Below, in pieces: positions 14,956-24,833 of a stretch of DNA of 64,000 nucleotides. The stretch is from an uncultured Collinsella sp. GTDB lineage: Bacteria; Actinomycetota; Coriobacteriia; Coriobacteriales; Coriobacteriaceae. The notes beneath the pieces were generated by a model. The model was not told the origin of the DNA, did no database searches, and saw nothing but the letters and a program-made list of their open reading frames with translations. Within the stretch, counting starts at the first letter, position 1; the number at the start of each line of letters is the position of its first letter. The stretch covers positions 62,001 to 126,000 of the forward strand of contig UQKU01000001.1 in NCBI GenBank assembly GCA_900541675.1, given 5' to 3'. The position numbers and the translations under genes are program-made.

Positions 14956-15981
14956 CTACAGGACAGCCGCCAACGCGTCGATATCCTCCTGCGTCGTGGC
15001 CCAGCTGGTGCAAAAACGCACCACCGTGTGGGTCTCGTCGTACTTTTCCCAGTACTCGATCGCCGCATGCTCGCGAATGCGGGCCATAACCTCGTTGGGC
15101 AGAATCACGAACTGCTGGTTGGTCGGCGTCTCCAAGAAGAACTGGTAACCGCGCTCGCGCAGCACGCGACGCAGCGCCTGAGCGGTCTCAATCGCCTGGC
15201 GCCCAATCTCAAAATACAGGCCGTCGGTAAAAAGAGCCTCAAACTGCACGCCCGTCAGGCGGCCCTTGGCCAGCAACGCGCCGTGCTGCTTAATGCGCGG
15301 AATGGGGTGCGCCGGAGCGTGCATGCCGCAAAACACCACGGCCTCACCGCACAGAGCGCCGCACTTGGTGCCGCCGATGTAGAACACGTCGCACAGCTGC
15401 GCCAGCTCGGGCAGGGTAATGTCGCACTCATCGGCCGCCAGCGCATAGGCCAGGCGGGCACCGTCCACAAACAGCGGAATCTGGCGCTTCTGGCACACCG
15501 CATGGATCGCCGCGAGCTCGGCCTTGGAGTACAGCGTGCCGTACTCGGTCGATAGGCTCACGTACACGGCGCCTGGGAACACCGTATGCTCGTAGCTCTC
15601 GTTTTCGTAGAACACCTGGATATAGTTCTCGAGGTCCTCGGCGTACATCTTGCCCTCGTAGCCGGGGATGGTGAGCACCTTGTGGCCGCCAAACTCGATG
15701 GCGCCCGCCTCGTGGCAGGCGACGTGGCCGGTCTCGGCAGCAACGACGCCCTCGTACGGCGCGAGCAGCATGTCGATCACCGTCGCGTTGGCCTGCGTGC
15801 CGCCCACCAGAAAAAACACGTCGGCATCGGGGGCCTGGCAGGCCTCGCGAATAAGTTGCTTGGCACGCTCGGTATGTGCATCGGTACCGTAGCCGGGCTG
15901 CGGCTCCATATTGGTGTCGACGAGCGCCTGCAGCACCGCCGGATGTGCGCCGTGGGAATAATCGTTGTTAAACGCGAGCAT
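14956..15981 (-). CDS. Low-specificity L-threonine aldolase / beta-eliminating lyase family
   Basis: 341 residues, a PLP fold-type I enzyme. It has FNNDYSHGAHPAVLQAL at the N-terminus and VFFLVGGTQANATVIDMLL. The PLP-lysine region is DVFYIGGTKCGALCGEAVVF, with Lys in GGTKCG. This matches the Gly1/LtaE family, which cleaves threonine or allo-threonine to glycine and acetaldehyde. The start region is AGCATGGCAAT, with AAGAGAGG upstream. It is followed by a strong terminator and preceded by the PAP2 gene, 45 bp upstream, so the two may share a transcript. Confidence 0.9.
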   Translation of the reverse strand: MLAFNNDYSHGAHPAVLQALVDTNMEPQPGYGTDAHTERAKQLIREACQAPDADVFFLVGGTQANATVIDMLLAPYEGVVAAETGHVACHEAGAIEFGGHKVLTIPGYEGKMYAEDLENYIQVFYENESYEHTVFPGAVYVSLSTEYGTLYSKAELAAIHAVCQKRQIPLFVDGARLAYALAADECDITLPELAQLCDVFYIGGTKCGALCGEAVVFCGMHAPAHPIPRIKQHGALLAKGRLTGVQFEALFTDGLYFEIGRQAIETAQALRRVLRERGYQFFLETPTNQQFVILPNEVMARIREHAAIEYWEKYDETHTVVRFCTSWATTQEDIDALAAVL

Positions 15982-16026
15982 GGCAATCCTCTCTTACCGG
16001 GTATCGGCCAGATGATTCAAACGGAG

Positions 16027-16890
16027 CTATTGTACGCCGTTGGGATAGGCAATACGCGCGGCAAGGCACTCAAGCGCCAGCACCAGGGCAAAGCCGCAGC
16101 TCACGTCACTCAAAAAGTGCGCCCCGATCACGATGCGGCCAAAGGCGACGAGCGCCGCGACCACAGCCGCCGTCCAAAAGACCACGCGGCGGCGCGACGG
16201 CTTTTCCTTAAAGGCCGCCGCGGGAAGCCCGGCGAGCATAAGGCCGATCGCCGCGTGCGCCGTGTGTCCGCTCGCAAACGACTTGAAGCCGTCCTTGATC
16301 ACGCCAGCGGCAATATAGGCCCACTTGTCGGGGTTGCCGATCACCCACCACGGCTGAAAATTGAGCCCTGGCGTGACCTCGATCACGCGCATGCGCGGGC
16401 GCGACCACAGCGGCTTAACAATCACGTTGAGGATAATGGCCTGAGCGACCCACACGGCAAGTACCATCAACGCCCAGCGTGTGAGCTCGTCAGGCGCGGT
16501 GTCGTGCGTAAGGCGGTAGGCGATGAAGTTGGCTGCGATGACCAACGCAAACGTCAGCACCAGCTGAACGGCAATGAGTTTACCGCCAACCCGCAGGGAC
16601 GAAACGATCTCGTAGCCGGCTAGGCCAACGTTGACGAGGATGCCGAGCACGGCGAGCCATTTGCTCCCCCCGGAGTCGGGACGCACCGCGCGCACGAGCA
16701 TAACGCCCGCGACGCTCGCCGTCAGCTCAAACGGCAGCTCGCCGGCGGCCTCGATAAAGCGGCCGTACATGCTGCCGACGCTGAACAGCGCACTCGAGAT
16801 CTGATAATCGAAGAAGCTGCCCACGCCCAGGCAAAGGGCAAGGATAACCGCGATAGCAGCGACGTCTTTCTTGTAGATGTACCCGAACAT
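16027..16890 (-). CDS. PAP2-family membrane phosphatase
   Basis: 287 residues with about six membrane segments. The three PAP2 phosphatase motifs are visible: KPLWSRPRMR (motif 1), SFASGHTAHAA (motif 2, with catalytic His in SGHT) and GRIVIGAHFLSDVSCGF (motif 3, His and Asp). Such enzymes remove phosphate from lipid phosphates such as undecaprenyl pyrophosphate or phosphatidate at the outer membrane face; the substrate here is unknown. The start at 16890 has GGAAAGC upstream. A shortened copy of the structured 3' element lies between it and mfd. Confidence 0.9.
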   Translation of the reverse strand: MFGYIYKKDVAAIAVILALCLGVGSFFDYQISSALFSVGSMYGRFIEAAGELPFELTASVAGVMLVRAVRPDSGGSKWLAVLGILVNVGLAGYEIVSSLRVGGKLIAVQLVLTFALVIAANFIAYRLTHDTAPDELTRWALMVLAVWVAQAIILNVIVKPLWSRPRMRVIEVTPGLNFQPWWVIGNPDKWAYIAAGVIKDGFKSFASGHTAHAAIGLMLAGLPAAAFKEKPSRRRVVFWTAAVVAALVAFGRIVIGAHFLSDVSCGFALVLALECLAARIAYPNGVQ

Positions 16891-16909
16891 GCTTTCCTTT
16901 CGATGGAAC

Positions 16910-16944
16910 CAGATTGCCCAAATGGGGCGTTTGCAGCGTCGACC
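16910..16944. repeat. Shortened copy of the structured 3'-flanking element
   Basis: On the minus strand it begins 3 bases after the mfd stop with GGTCGACGCTGCAAACGCCC, as in the 3.9-kb copy. It then continues ATTTGGGCAATCTG, as in the 12.3-kb copy. The second half of the hairpin is missing. Confidence 0.65.
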
Positions 16945-16946
16945 CG

Positions 16947-19900
16947 CTAGTCGTCGTCGCTCGCACCCAGCTGTTGCAGCAGCATGAGCGCCGCGGCCAC
17001 GGGGCCGGTGCCGTCGTTGGCGTCGAGGCCGCGACCCAGGCCGCTGCCCGCGCCGGCACCCGCCTTGTAGGGCACCGACAGCTTGCGGCTCTTGGGGAAG
17101 TTCACCGCGCCATAGCGGGTCTTAAGCTCAAAGGCCACCTTCTTGGGCACGTCGACGCCCAAAAACGTGATGCGTCCGCCGCTGAGCGTGACGCTCTCGA
17201 GCCCCAAGCGCTCGCCGCGGATACGGATACGCGCGCGGTTGAACAGATTGAGTCCCGCCAACGGCAGCTCGCCATGCGCGGCCTCGGTCTCTTCCTGCAC
17301 CTCGTCGATGCTCTCCAGGTCCTCGGCCGCCGCGAGCCTGCGGTACACGAGCACGCGCTGATCCACCGCCGGCAGGTACTCCTCGGACAAGAAGTAGTCG
17401 GCCGGCAGGTTAATACCCACGCTCGCCGCCTCCACGCCGGCGTCGTCATCGCCGCGCGCCTCGGCCACGGCCTGGCCCAACATCTGCGTAAACAGGTCAA
17501 AGCCCACGCTCGACAGGTTGCCGTGCTGCTCGGCGCCCATAAGCGAGCCGGCACCGCGAATCTCCAGGTCGCGCATGGCGATGCGCATGCCGCTGCCCAG
17601 GTCCTGGAACTCGGAAAGTGCGGTCAGGCGCGCCGTGGCCTCCTCGGTGAGTGGCAGCTCGCCCGGGAACATAAAGTACGCGTAGGCCTGCGTGGCAGAG
17701 CGGCCCACGCGGCCCTTGAGCTGATAGAGCTGCGCCAGGCCCAGACGCTGCGAATCCTCGATGATGAGCGTGTTGGCGGTCGCGTTGTCGATGCCGCTCT
17801 CCACAATGGTCGTGGCGATGAGCACGTCGATCTTTTTGGTCGCGAACTCGATCATCACGTCCTCGACCTCGCGCGGGCTCATCTTGCCGTGCGCCACGCC
17901 CACGCGCGCCTCGGGCGCGGCCTCGTGCACGCGCGCCACGGCATCATCGATGGTCTTGACGCGGTTGGACACGTAGTACACCTGGCCGCCGCGGCCCACC
18001 TCCAGGCGAATCGCCGCGCTCACTACATCGGGGTCGTACTCCCCCACGTGCACGATCACGGGACGGCGCCCGGTGGGCGGCGTGGTAATCAGGCTCATGT
18101 CGCGCACGCCGCTCGTGGCCATCTGCATGGTTCGCGGAATCGGCGTTGCCGAAAGCGTGAGCACGTCAATCTGCTCGCGCAGGTTCTTGAGCTGCTCCTT
18201 GTGCTGCACGCCAAAGCGCTGTTCCTCGTCGATGATCACCAGGCCCAGGTTCTTGGGGTTCACATCGGCCGAAAGCAGACGGTGCGTGCCGATGAGCACG
18301 TCGATCGTGCCCTCGGCAAACGCCTTGAGCGCGCGCTTTTGCTGCGCCGGCGTGCGAAAACGGCTGAGCACCTCGACCTCGAGGCCAAACGGGGCAAAGC
18401 GCTCAAAGAACGTCTCGTAGTGCTGCTGGGCAAGAATGGTCGTGGGGCAGAGCACCATGACCTGACGGCCGGAGTCCACACACTTAAACGCCGCGCGCAG
18501 GGCGACCTCGGTCTTGCCAAAGCCCACGTCGCCGCACAGCAGGCGGTCCATGGGCTTGGGCGCCTCCATGTCGGCCTTGATGTCGGCGATGGCCTCCAGC
18601 TGGTCGCGCGTCTCGTCGTAAGGAAAGCTCTGCTCCATCTCGATCTGCTCGGGCGTGTCGGGCGGGCAGGCGATACCGGTAATCGACGAGCGGCGCGTAT
18701 ACAGATCGACCAGGTCGAACGCCAGCTTTTTGGCGTTTTTGCGCGCCTTGTTGGTGGCGCGCGTCCAGTCGGCGGTGTTGAGCCTGGTCAGGCGCGGCTT
18801 GTCGCCGTCGGGACCGACGTATCGCGTGATACGGTCGACCTGCTCGAGCGGCACGTAGAGCTTGTCGCCGTCGGCATATTCCAGCAAGAAGTAGTCGCGC
18901 TCCTTGCCGCCCACTTCTTGGCGCGCGATCTCGCTAAAGAGCGCGATGCCGTGAGTGGCGTGCACCACGTAGTCGCCCGGCTTAAACGGGAACGTGATCT
19001 GCGTAATGTCCACCTTGCGGCGGCTGCGCGCGCGGTTGGCGTCCATGCGGGCGTTGAGGTCGGCGATCGAGAACACGGCCAGGTTGGCATCGGGCACCAC
19101 CACGCCCTGCGGCAGGGCGGCATCGACAAAGGTCACGCGTCCGCGCGAGATGGTGGGCACGGCGGCACCGGCGGCAGCCTGGACCGCGCCCGCCTCGAGC
19201 GAACGGGCGTTGAGTGCATCGGCGCGGCGCTCGCGAATGGAAGCATGGGCCTCCTGCCGTGCGGCACGGTCGGCGGAATCCGCCGCTGCCACGCGCACGC
19301 GGTCGCCGATAGCGCCGGCATTTTCAGGTGCGGCCGTCAGCGACTCCTCAAAGGTAATGCCCTCGTCGCCAAAGGTGAGCTCCATCGACTCGCGCGCACC
19401 GCGGTCGGGGATGGCGAACACGCAGGCATAGCGTTTGCCCACGACCTCCTGGATGCGCGTCATAAAACGGTTGTCCGAGCCTGCGATGGCAGGCTGCTCA
19501 ATCTTGAGCTCAGCCGTCACCGCACCGCCGGCACGGATGAGGCTCACGTAGTTCAAACGCTGCTGGGCACCAAAGTCGAGCTGCTGGGCGCGCACGTACA
19601 AGCCGTCTAGACGGTCAATCCCCGCCTCGCCGGCACGCGCCTCGATATCCTCGTAGGCGCGCAGGCAATCGTCGAACAGCGAGCGCGGCTCGGACAGAAC
19701 CACGAGCGCCTTGCCGCCCACGTGCGCCAACGGGCTCACGGTCTGGCCGTACATCACCGGCAAAAAGCGGTCGAGCTCGGGCGTGACGATGCGCGCATCC
19801 ACCATCTCGAGCAGCGCCGCCAGCTTGCTGTCGTCCTGGCTGGCGCGATAGAGCGCCACATGCATGTTGTGGACCGCCTCGTCGGTAAGTGCCAGCTCAC

Positions 19901-20579
19901 GGCACGGGAAGATCTCGATACTGTCCTCGTTGCCGATGGTCTGCCCCGTTGAGCTCACCATGCGGCGGATGCGATCGATCTCGTCGCCAAAGAACTCGAT
20001 GCGCACGGGCACCTTTTCCTGTGCGGGGAACACCTCGACGGTGTCTCCGTGCACGCGGAACAGACCGGGCGCGTCGGCGGCGCCGGCATTGGTGTAGCCC
20101 ATGCCCACCAGGCGCTGCGGCACCTCGTCAAAAGGAATCTCCTCGCCCACCGCAAAAGTGGTGGACTCCCAATAGCGACTCTCGACCGGCGGCACGCAGC
20201 GCAGCAGCGCACGGGCCGAGGCAACCATGATGCAGTTGTCCCCACGCACGATGCGCCCCAGAGCCTCGCAGCGCTGCGCCACCACGGCGTCGTCGGGCGC
20301 CTGTTCGCGCCACGGATAGTCCTTGCGCTCGGGAAAACGGCACACATGCGCCAGACCCACGTAGGCGGCAAGGCTGCGCGCGGCGCGATCGGCCGCGTCC
20401 TCGCCGCTCACAATGTAGACCGTCGGGCGCGGACGGCGCGCAAACTGGGCGGCCGCCATAAGCGTGCGGCCCGACTGCGACACGGCCAGCGTCACGTCCT
20501 CGCCGGCATCGAGTCCGGCCTCGACGGTCTGCAAGGCCTCGGCAGTGTAGAGCTGCGCGGCTATACGGTGAATGAGCAT
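16947..20579 (-). CDS. mfd: Transcription-repair coupling factor Mfd
   Basis: 1,210 residues, normal for Mfd. The ATG at 20579 is chosen because CCGGAGGA precedes it; an in-frame ATG 27 bp upstream has none. In order I see the UvrB-homology module (VPVRIEFFGDEIDRIRR), the RNA-polymerase-interacting domain (PGDYVVHATHGIALF and KLYVPLEQVDRITRY), the translocase module with Walker A LCGDVGFGKTEVALRAAF, the DEEQ box IIDEEQRFGVQHKE, the TRG-like region, and a C-terminal domain. Mfd removes stalled RNA polymerase and recruits UvrA. An Ala/Arg-rich insertion lies around residues 400-470. Confidence 0.97.
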   Translation of the reverse strand: MLIHRIAAQLYTAEALQTVEAGLDAGEDVTLAVSQSGRTLMAAAQFARRPRPTVYIVSGEDAADRAARSLAAYVGLAHVCRFPERKDYPWREQAPDDAVVAQRCEALGRIVRGDNCIMVASARALLRCVPPVESRYWESTTFAVGEEIPFDEVPQRLVGMGYTNAGAADAPGLFRVHGDTVEVFPAQEKVPVRIEFFGDEIDRIRRMVSSTGQTIGNEDSIEIFPCRELALTDEAVHNMHVALYRASQDDSKLAALLEMVDARIVTPELDRFLPVMYGQTVSPLAHVGGKALVVLSEPRSLFDDCLRAYEDIEARAGEAGIDRLDGLYVRAQQLDFGAQQRLNYVSLIRAGGAVTAELKIEQPAIAGSDNRFMTRIQEVVGKRYACVFAIPDRGARESMELTFGDEGITFEESLTAAPENAGAIGDRVRVAAADSADRAARQEAHASIRERRADALNARSLEAGAVQAAAGAAVPTISRGRVTFVDAALPQGVVVPDANLAVFSIADLNARMDANRARSRRKVDITQITFPFKPGDYVVHATHGIALFSEIARQEVGGKERDYFLLEYADGDKLYVPLEQVDRITRYVGPDGDKPRLTRLNTADWTRATNKARKNAKKLAFDLVDLYTRRSSITGIACPPDTPEQIEMEQSFPYDETRDQLEAIADIKADMEAPKPMDRLLCGDVGFGKTEVALRAAFKCVDSGRQVMVLCPTTILAQQHYETFFERFAPFGLEVEVLSRFRTPAQQKRALKAFAEGTIDVLIGTHRLLSADVNPKNLGLVIIDEEQRFGVQHKEQLKNLREQIDVLTLSATPIPRTMQMATSGVRDMSLITTPPTGRRPVIVHVGEYDPDVVSAAIRLEVGRGGQVYYVSNRVKTIDDAVARVHEAAPEARVGVAHGKMSPREVEDVMIEFATKKIDVLIATTIVESGIDNATANTLIIEDSQRLGLAQLYQLKGRVGRSATQAYAYFMFPGELPLTEEATARLTALSEFQDLGSGMRIAMRDLEIRGAGSLMGAEQHGNLSSVGFDLFTQMLGQAVAEARGDDDAGVEAASVGINLPADYFLSEEYLPAVDQRVLVYRRLAAAEDLESIDEVQEETEAAHGELPLAGLNLFNRARIRIRGERLGLESVTLSGGRITFLGVDVPKKVAFELKTRYGAVNFPKSRKLSVPYKAGAGAGSGLGRGLDANDGTGPVAAALMLLQQLGASDDD

Positions 20580-20604
20580 GCTGTTCCTCCGGCATTGCAA
20601 CGCC

Positions 20605-20634
20605 AAAAGCCCGCCGGGGCAAGCTCGGCGGGTC
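20605..20634 (-). terminator. Intrinsic terminator after nth
   Basis: GCCCGCCG (20609-20616) pairs with CGGCGGGT (20626-20633). On the minus strand it is followed by TTTTGGCG. It lies about 65 bp past the nth stop and 26 bp before the mfd start. Confidence 0.7.
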
Positions 20635-20699
20635 GTACGTCAAAAGTCTTGATTGTCATGGTAGCGCATGAGGTGGACACGCCAGTGCGCGCCAAACAG

Positions 20700-21365
20700 C
20701 TACCCCAAAACGCGCACGCTGGGACACAAATCCGCCAGCGGGCACTCGTCGCACTTGGGTTTGCGGGCGTCGCAGATCTCACGGCCAAAGGTGATCCACT
20801 GGTGGTTGACCGACTCCCAATACTCGTGCGGCAAAATCTTGAGCAGATCTTGCTCGGTCTTGAGCGGCTCCTTGGCATGCGTCTTGGGGCTCAGCATCAG
20901 GCGGTGCGCGATGCGGTTGACGTGCGTATCGACCGCGATGCCCTCGACAATGCCAAACCCCACGTTGAGCACGATGTTCGCCGTTTTGCGCCCCACGCCC
21001 GGCAGTTTGACGAGTTCCTTCATGTCGGCAGGTACCTCGCCGCCGTAATCGGCAACGATCATCTGCGCGGCCTCCACGGCGTGCTTGGCCTTGCTCTTAT
21101 AAAAGCCGAGCGACTTAATAGTATCGGCCACATCGGCCACGCTCGCCCCCGCCATGGCCTCGGGCGTGGGCCACTGGGCAAACAGCTTCGGCGTCACCTT
21201 GTTGACCTGTGCGTCGGTCGTCTGCGCCGAGAGCAGCACCGCGATGAGCAGCCTAAAGGGATTCTCGTGGTCCAAAAAGCACTCGACCGGGCCATAGCGA
21301 CGGTTGAGGCGCTCGCACACCTCAACGGCGCGCTCGCGTTTGGCGGCATTGGTCTCGCGTGGCAT
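20700..21365 (-). CDS. nth: Endonuclease III
   Basis: 221 residues. The helix-hairpin-helix is LPGVGRKTANIVLNVGFG with the catalytic Lys (GRK), followed by VDTHVNRIAHR with the catalytic Asp. The C-terminal [4Fe-4S] cluster is intact: C-x6-C-x2-C-x5-C in CDARKPKCDECPLADLC. It removes oxidised pyrimidines and nicks abasic sites. The ATG at 21365 follows GAGGAG; an ATG 24 bp upstream is less well placed. It contrasts with the cluster-less MutY-like protein at 26349. Confidence 0.96.
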   Translation of the reverse strand: MPRETNAAKRERAVEVCERLNRRYGPVECFLDHENPFRLLIAVLLSAQTTDAQVNKVTPKLFAQWPTPEAMAGASVADVADTIKSLGFYKSKAKHAVEAAQMIVADYGGEVPADMKELVKLPGVGRKTANIVLNVGFGIVEGIAVDTHVNRIAHRLMLSPKTHAKEPLKTEQDLLKILPHEYWESVNHQWITFGREICDARKPKCDECPLADLCPSVRVLG

Positions 21366-21428
21366 AACGACTCCTCGCTTCAGCGGCATAACAAACTTAT
21401 GGGCACGATTGTCCCACGTATGGGGTCT

Positions 21429-23231
21429 TTACGCCTCCAAAAATGCGCCGGTCTGGCGGCCCCACAGGCTTGCGTACTCGCCGCCCGCCTCGACAAGCTG
21501 CGCATGCGTACCGTCCTCGACAATCTCGCCGTCCGCCAGTACCACGATGCGGTCGAGCGCCGCCACGGTGGACAGGCGATGTGCCACCACAATGGAGGTG
21601 CGGCCGCGCATCAGGTTCTCGAGCGCCTCCTGCACCAGCGCCTCGGACTCGCTGTCCAAGGCAGACGTCGCCTCGTCGAGCACCAGAATCGGCGCGTCGG
21701 TCAGGATAGCGCGGGCAATGGCCACGCGCTGGCGTTGACCGCCCGAAAGCTTAACGCCGCGCTCGCCCACCATGGTGTCAAAGTCACGGGGCAGGCGGTC
21801 GATAAACTCGGTCGCATTAGCCAAGCGAGCCGCCTCGCGAATCTGCTCGTCAGTGGCGTCGGGGCGTCCGTAGGCAATATTCTCGCGAATGGAGCGATGG
21901 AACAGCAGCGCCTCCTGCGGCACGTAGGCAACCTGGCGGCGCAGGCTCTGCTGCGTGCAGCGCGAGACGTCTTGGCCGTCCACGAGCACGCGGCCGCCCT
22001 GTACGTCATCCAGGCGCAGCAACAGCTTAGTGAGCGTCGTCTTGCCCGAGCCCGATTTACCCACCAGGCCCACGCGCTGGCCCGCCGCCACGTGAAGCGT
22101 CAGGTCGTCGAACACGTTCTCGCCCGCCGCGGCATCACGGTATGCAAAGCTCAAGTGCTCAAAATCAATCGCGCCCTCGCTCACTTTAAGCTCGGGAGCG
22201 TTCTCGTCGTCCGCCACCAGACGCGGCTCGTCCAGCACGCGCGTCATCTCGGCCGCATCGCCCAGCGCGCGGTTAATGCGCTGCATCATGGAGCTTACGT
22301 AGTTCAGACGCATGGTGAGGTTGTACGTATAGGTAAAGATCATGACGAGCGCGCCGGCAGAGATGCCAAACCACGCGTTGCCGCCCGCGACGAACACGCT
22401 CACCACGGCCATGGTGATGACGATAAGGCCCGAGGTCGTAAAGTTGCGCTGCATCATGGCGTGCATCGAGACCGTCTCGGCGTCGCGCGCGGCGCGGTCG
22501 GCAGCATCGAACAGGTCGCGCTCAAAGTCCTCGCGCCCACAGGTCTTGACGGCCAGGATATTCGTGACCGCGTCGGACAGCACGCCCGACAATTTGTTCT
22601 GCGCGGCAGACGTCGCGGCCGAAAGCGGCATGATGCGCTTGTACATAAGCCAGACAAACGCGATGTAGACGACCATAATGCCCACCAGGATCACGGTAAA
22701 CGTCGGCACCACCGGAGCGAGCGCCGCCACCGTGCAGACTACCGAGGTGATGGTGGGAATGAGCGAATACACCGTCACGTCTACCAGCCCCGTATAGCCG
22801 CTCATAAAACGACTCGTCTGGCTCACGAGCGATCCGCCAAAGCGGCTGGTGTGAAATGTCATGGATTGATTGGAGAGCGTGTCGAAGCACAGGCGCGCCA
22901 GGTGATAGTTGCCCGCAATCTCGAGCTTGTAGACGGTGTAGTCCTGCAGCTTGGAGAGGATTTGGCCCACTAGGTTAACGAGCACCAGAGCCAGAATGTA
23001 AGGGCCAAAGGCCTCAAACACCTGGCCACCCGCCACGGGGCCGGCCTGAACGCGGTCGACGATAAGGGCCATCACATAGGTGTTGGCAAACGTGAGCAAA
23101 AAGATGTAGCCCGCCGACGAGAACACCGAGAGAAAGACGATCAGCGGCTGCGTGCGCGTGACATCCCAAAAACGCTTTAGAGTGCGACGCACGGTGGAGC
23201 GTTTGAGCGGACTGGTGCTTCTCTGAGACAT
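21429..23231 (-). CDS. ABC transporter, fused permease and ATPase (MdlB/LmrA type)
   Basis: 600 residues. The N-terminal half has six membrane segments (TM1 PLIVFLSVFSSAGYIFLLTF). The ATPase has Walker A GLVGKSGSGKTTLTKLLL, the Q-loop YVPQEALLFHRSI, signature LSGGQRQRVAIARAI, Walker B PILVLDEATSALD and the H-loop VAHRLSTV. All catalytic motifs are intact, so a homodimeric exporter is likely; the substrate is unknown. The ATG at 23231 follows GAAAGGAAG. Stands alone between nth and rmuC. Confidence 0.93.
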   Translation of the reverse strand: MSQRSTSPLKRSTVRRTLKRFWDVTRTQPLIVFLSVFSSAGYIFLLTFANTYVMALIVDRVQAGPVAGGQVFEAFGPYILALVLVNLVGQILSKLQDYTVYKLEIAGNYHLARLCFDTLSNQSMTFHTSRFGGSLVSQTSRFMSGYTGLVDVTVYSLIPTITSVVCTVAALAPVVPTFTVILVGIMVVYIAFVWLMYKRIMPLSAATSAAQNKLSGVLSDAVTNILAVKTCGREDFERDLFDAADRAARDAETVSMHAMMQRNFTTSGLIVITMAVVSVFVAGGNAWFGISAGALVMIFTYTYNLTMRLNYVSSMMQRINRALGDAAEMTRVLDEPRLVADDENAPELKVSEGAIDFEHLSFAYRDAAAGENVFDDLTLHVAAGQRVGLVGKSGSGKTTLTKLLLRLDDVQGGRVLVDGQDVSRCTQQSLRRQVAYVPQEALLFHRSIRENIAYGRPDATDEQIREAARLANATEFIDRLPRDFDTMVGERGVKLSGGQRQRVAIARAILTDAPILVLDEATSALDSESEALVQEALENLMRGRTSIVVAHRLSTVAALDRIVVLADGEIVEDGTHAQLVEAGGEYASLWGRQTGAFLEA

Positions 23232-23354
23232 GGGCTTCCTTTCGCGTCTGATAGGGCGAAACGCCATTGTTGCACATTGAAGCGCACTTCAGGCAAGCAC
23301 GATGCGAAAAGCGCCCGCGCCGTGCTTGCACAGGTGCCCCGCCGCCAGATGCAG

Positions 23355-24710
23355 CTAGTCCTCGTCTTTTTGGTCTGCGAGCAGGCTCGCGGACGTGAGC
23401 CCCAAGATCGCGTCGGCCTCCCCGGCATCTTCCAGCGCATCGATATCCTTGAGCTTGCGCTCCATAACGTTGGTGCGTGTGGTGATGATGCCCTCGACCG
23501 TTTTACCCGCGGTCTCGATCTGCTGCTGGGCGCGGCGCAGCGCCGCCTGATAGCGCGGCAACTCGGCCTTGACGGCGGAAAGCACGCGCAGCACGTCATC
23601 GGTGCGTTTTTGCAATTTAAACGTCTGGTAGCTCATCTGCAGGCTGTTGAGGATGGCCGCCATGGTGCTGGGGCCGGCAACGTTGACGTGATAGTCGCGG
23701 CCCAGGGTCTCGATAAGCCCGGGGCGACTGACGACCTCGGCGTACAGGCCCTCAAAAGGCACGAACATAATGCCAAAGTTGGTGGTCGCGGGCACGCTCA
23801 GGTACTTTTCGCAGATGTCCTTGGCCTCGCGCTTCACCATGGCGTCGAGCGTCTTGCGCGCTGCGGCGACGGCCTCAGCGTCACCCGACTCCTGGGCGTC
23901 GAGCAGGTGCTCGTACGCGTCGCCCGGGAATTTGGAGTCAATCGGCAGCAGTACGGGATCGCCCTCGTCCACCGGCAGCTTGACGGCAAACTCAACGCGC
24001 TCCGAGGCGCCGGGCTTGGTGGCGACGTTTTCCAGATACTGGTCGGGCGTAAGGATGTCCGCCAGGATCGCACCCAGCTGTACCTCGCCCAAAATGCCGC
24101 GCGCTTTTACATTGCCCAGCACGCGCTTGAGGTCGCCTACGCCGGTGGCAATGGACTGCATATCGCCCAAACCCTTGTACACAGCCTCGAGCTGGTCGCT
24201 CACCTGCTTAAACGATGCAGACAGGCGATCGTTGAGCGTACGGGAGAGTTTCTCGTCCACCGTCGCGCGCATCTGATCGAGCTGCACGTTGTTGTCCTTG
24301 CGGATGGCGCCCAGCTGGGCATTGACCGTCTCGCGCACCTTGTCCAGGCGGTGCTCGATACCCTCGCGGTTGGCACCAAGCTGTTGGGCCGTCTCGCGGC
24401 GCAGGTCATCCATACGGTCGCCAGCCTGCGAGAACTCACGCGCGATGGTCAGGTAGCGCTGCTGCTCTACGGCCGCATCAGTCGTCTGCTGCTGCGCGAT
24501 GGCATTTGCCGTGCGGCGGGTTTCCGCCAACGCGACGTTCAGGGTGTCGAGCGCATTGTTGGCCTGCTCGAGCGCAGCCAGCATCTCTGCCCCGCTATCG
24601 CCGCGCTCCTGCAGCTCGACGCGAAGGCCCTTGAGCTGCAGGGCACAAGCCACAGCAACCCCCACCGCCACCAAGGCGGTCACAACAAGCACGATATCAA
24701 TAGCAGACAT
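23355..24710 (-). CDS. rmuC: DNA recombination protein RmuC family
   Basis: 451 residues. One N-terminal membrane anchor (IVLVVTALVAVGVAVACALQL), then a long coiled coil to about residue 190. The conserved RmuC nuclease-like core follows: NVKARGILGEVQLGAILADILTPDQY, LPIDSKFPGDAYEHLL, and TTNFGIMFVPFEGLYAEV. RmuC limits inversions at short inverted repeats in E. coli, which is of interest in a genome segment so rich in inverted repeats. The tail is acidic (LADQKDED). Confidence 0.92.
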   Translation of the reverse strand: MSAIDIVLVVTALVAVGVAVACALQLKGLRVELQERGDSGAEMLAALEQANNALDTLNVALAETRRTANAIAQQQTTDAAVEQQRYLTIAREFSQAGDRMDDLRRETAQQLGANREGIEHRLDKVRETVNAQLGAIRKDNNVQLDQMRATVDEKLSRTLNDRLSASFKQVSDQLEAVYKGLGDMQSIATGVGDLKRVLGNVKARGILGEVQLGAILADILTPDQYLENVATKPGASERVEFAVKLPVDEGDPVLLPIDSKFPGDAYEHLLDAQESGDAEAVAAARKTLDAMVKREAKDICEKYLSVPATTNFGIMFVPFEGLYAEVVSRPGLIETLGRDYHVNVAGPSTMAAILNSLQMSYQTFKLQKRTDDVLRVLSAVKAELPRYQAALRRAQQQIETAGKTVEGIITTRTNVMERKLKDIDALEDAGEADAILGLTSASLLADQKDED

Positions 24711-24833
24711 AGACTCCGCCCAACAAACTCAATCGATCATCAATCAAAACCGCGATCAATCTTACCCCGCCACACGCACCGGGCGTCACATGGCAATCGG
24801 ACAAATGGATTTTGGGCCACAGGTACTAAAACG

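Noticed and set aside
16914..19610. An 898-codon open frame opposite mfd
   Set aside because: It is antisense to a full, well-conserved Mfd and shows the Ala/Arg/His-rich composition of a shadow frame in GC-rich DNA.
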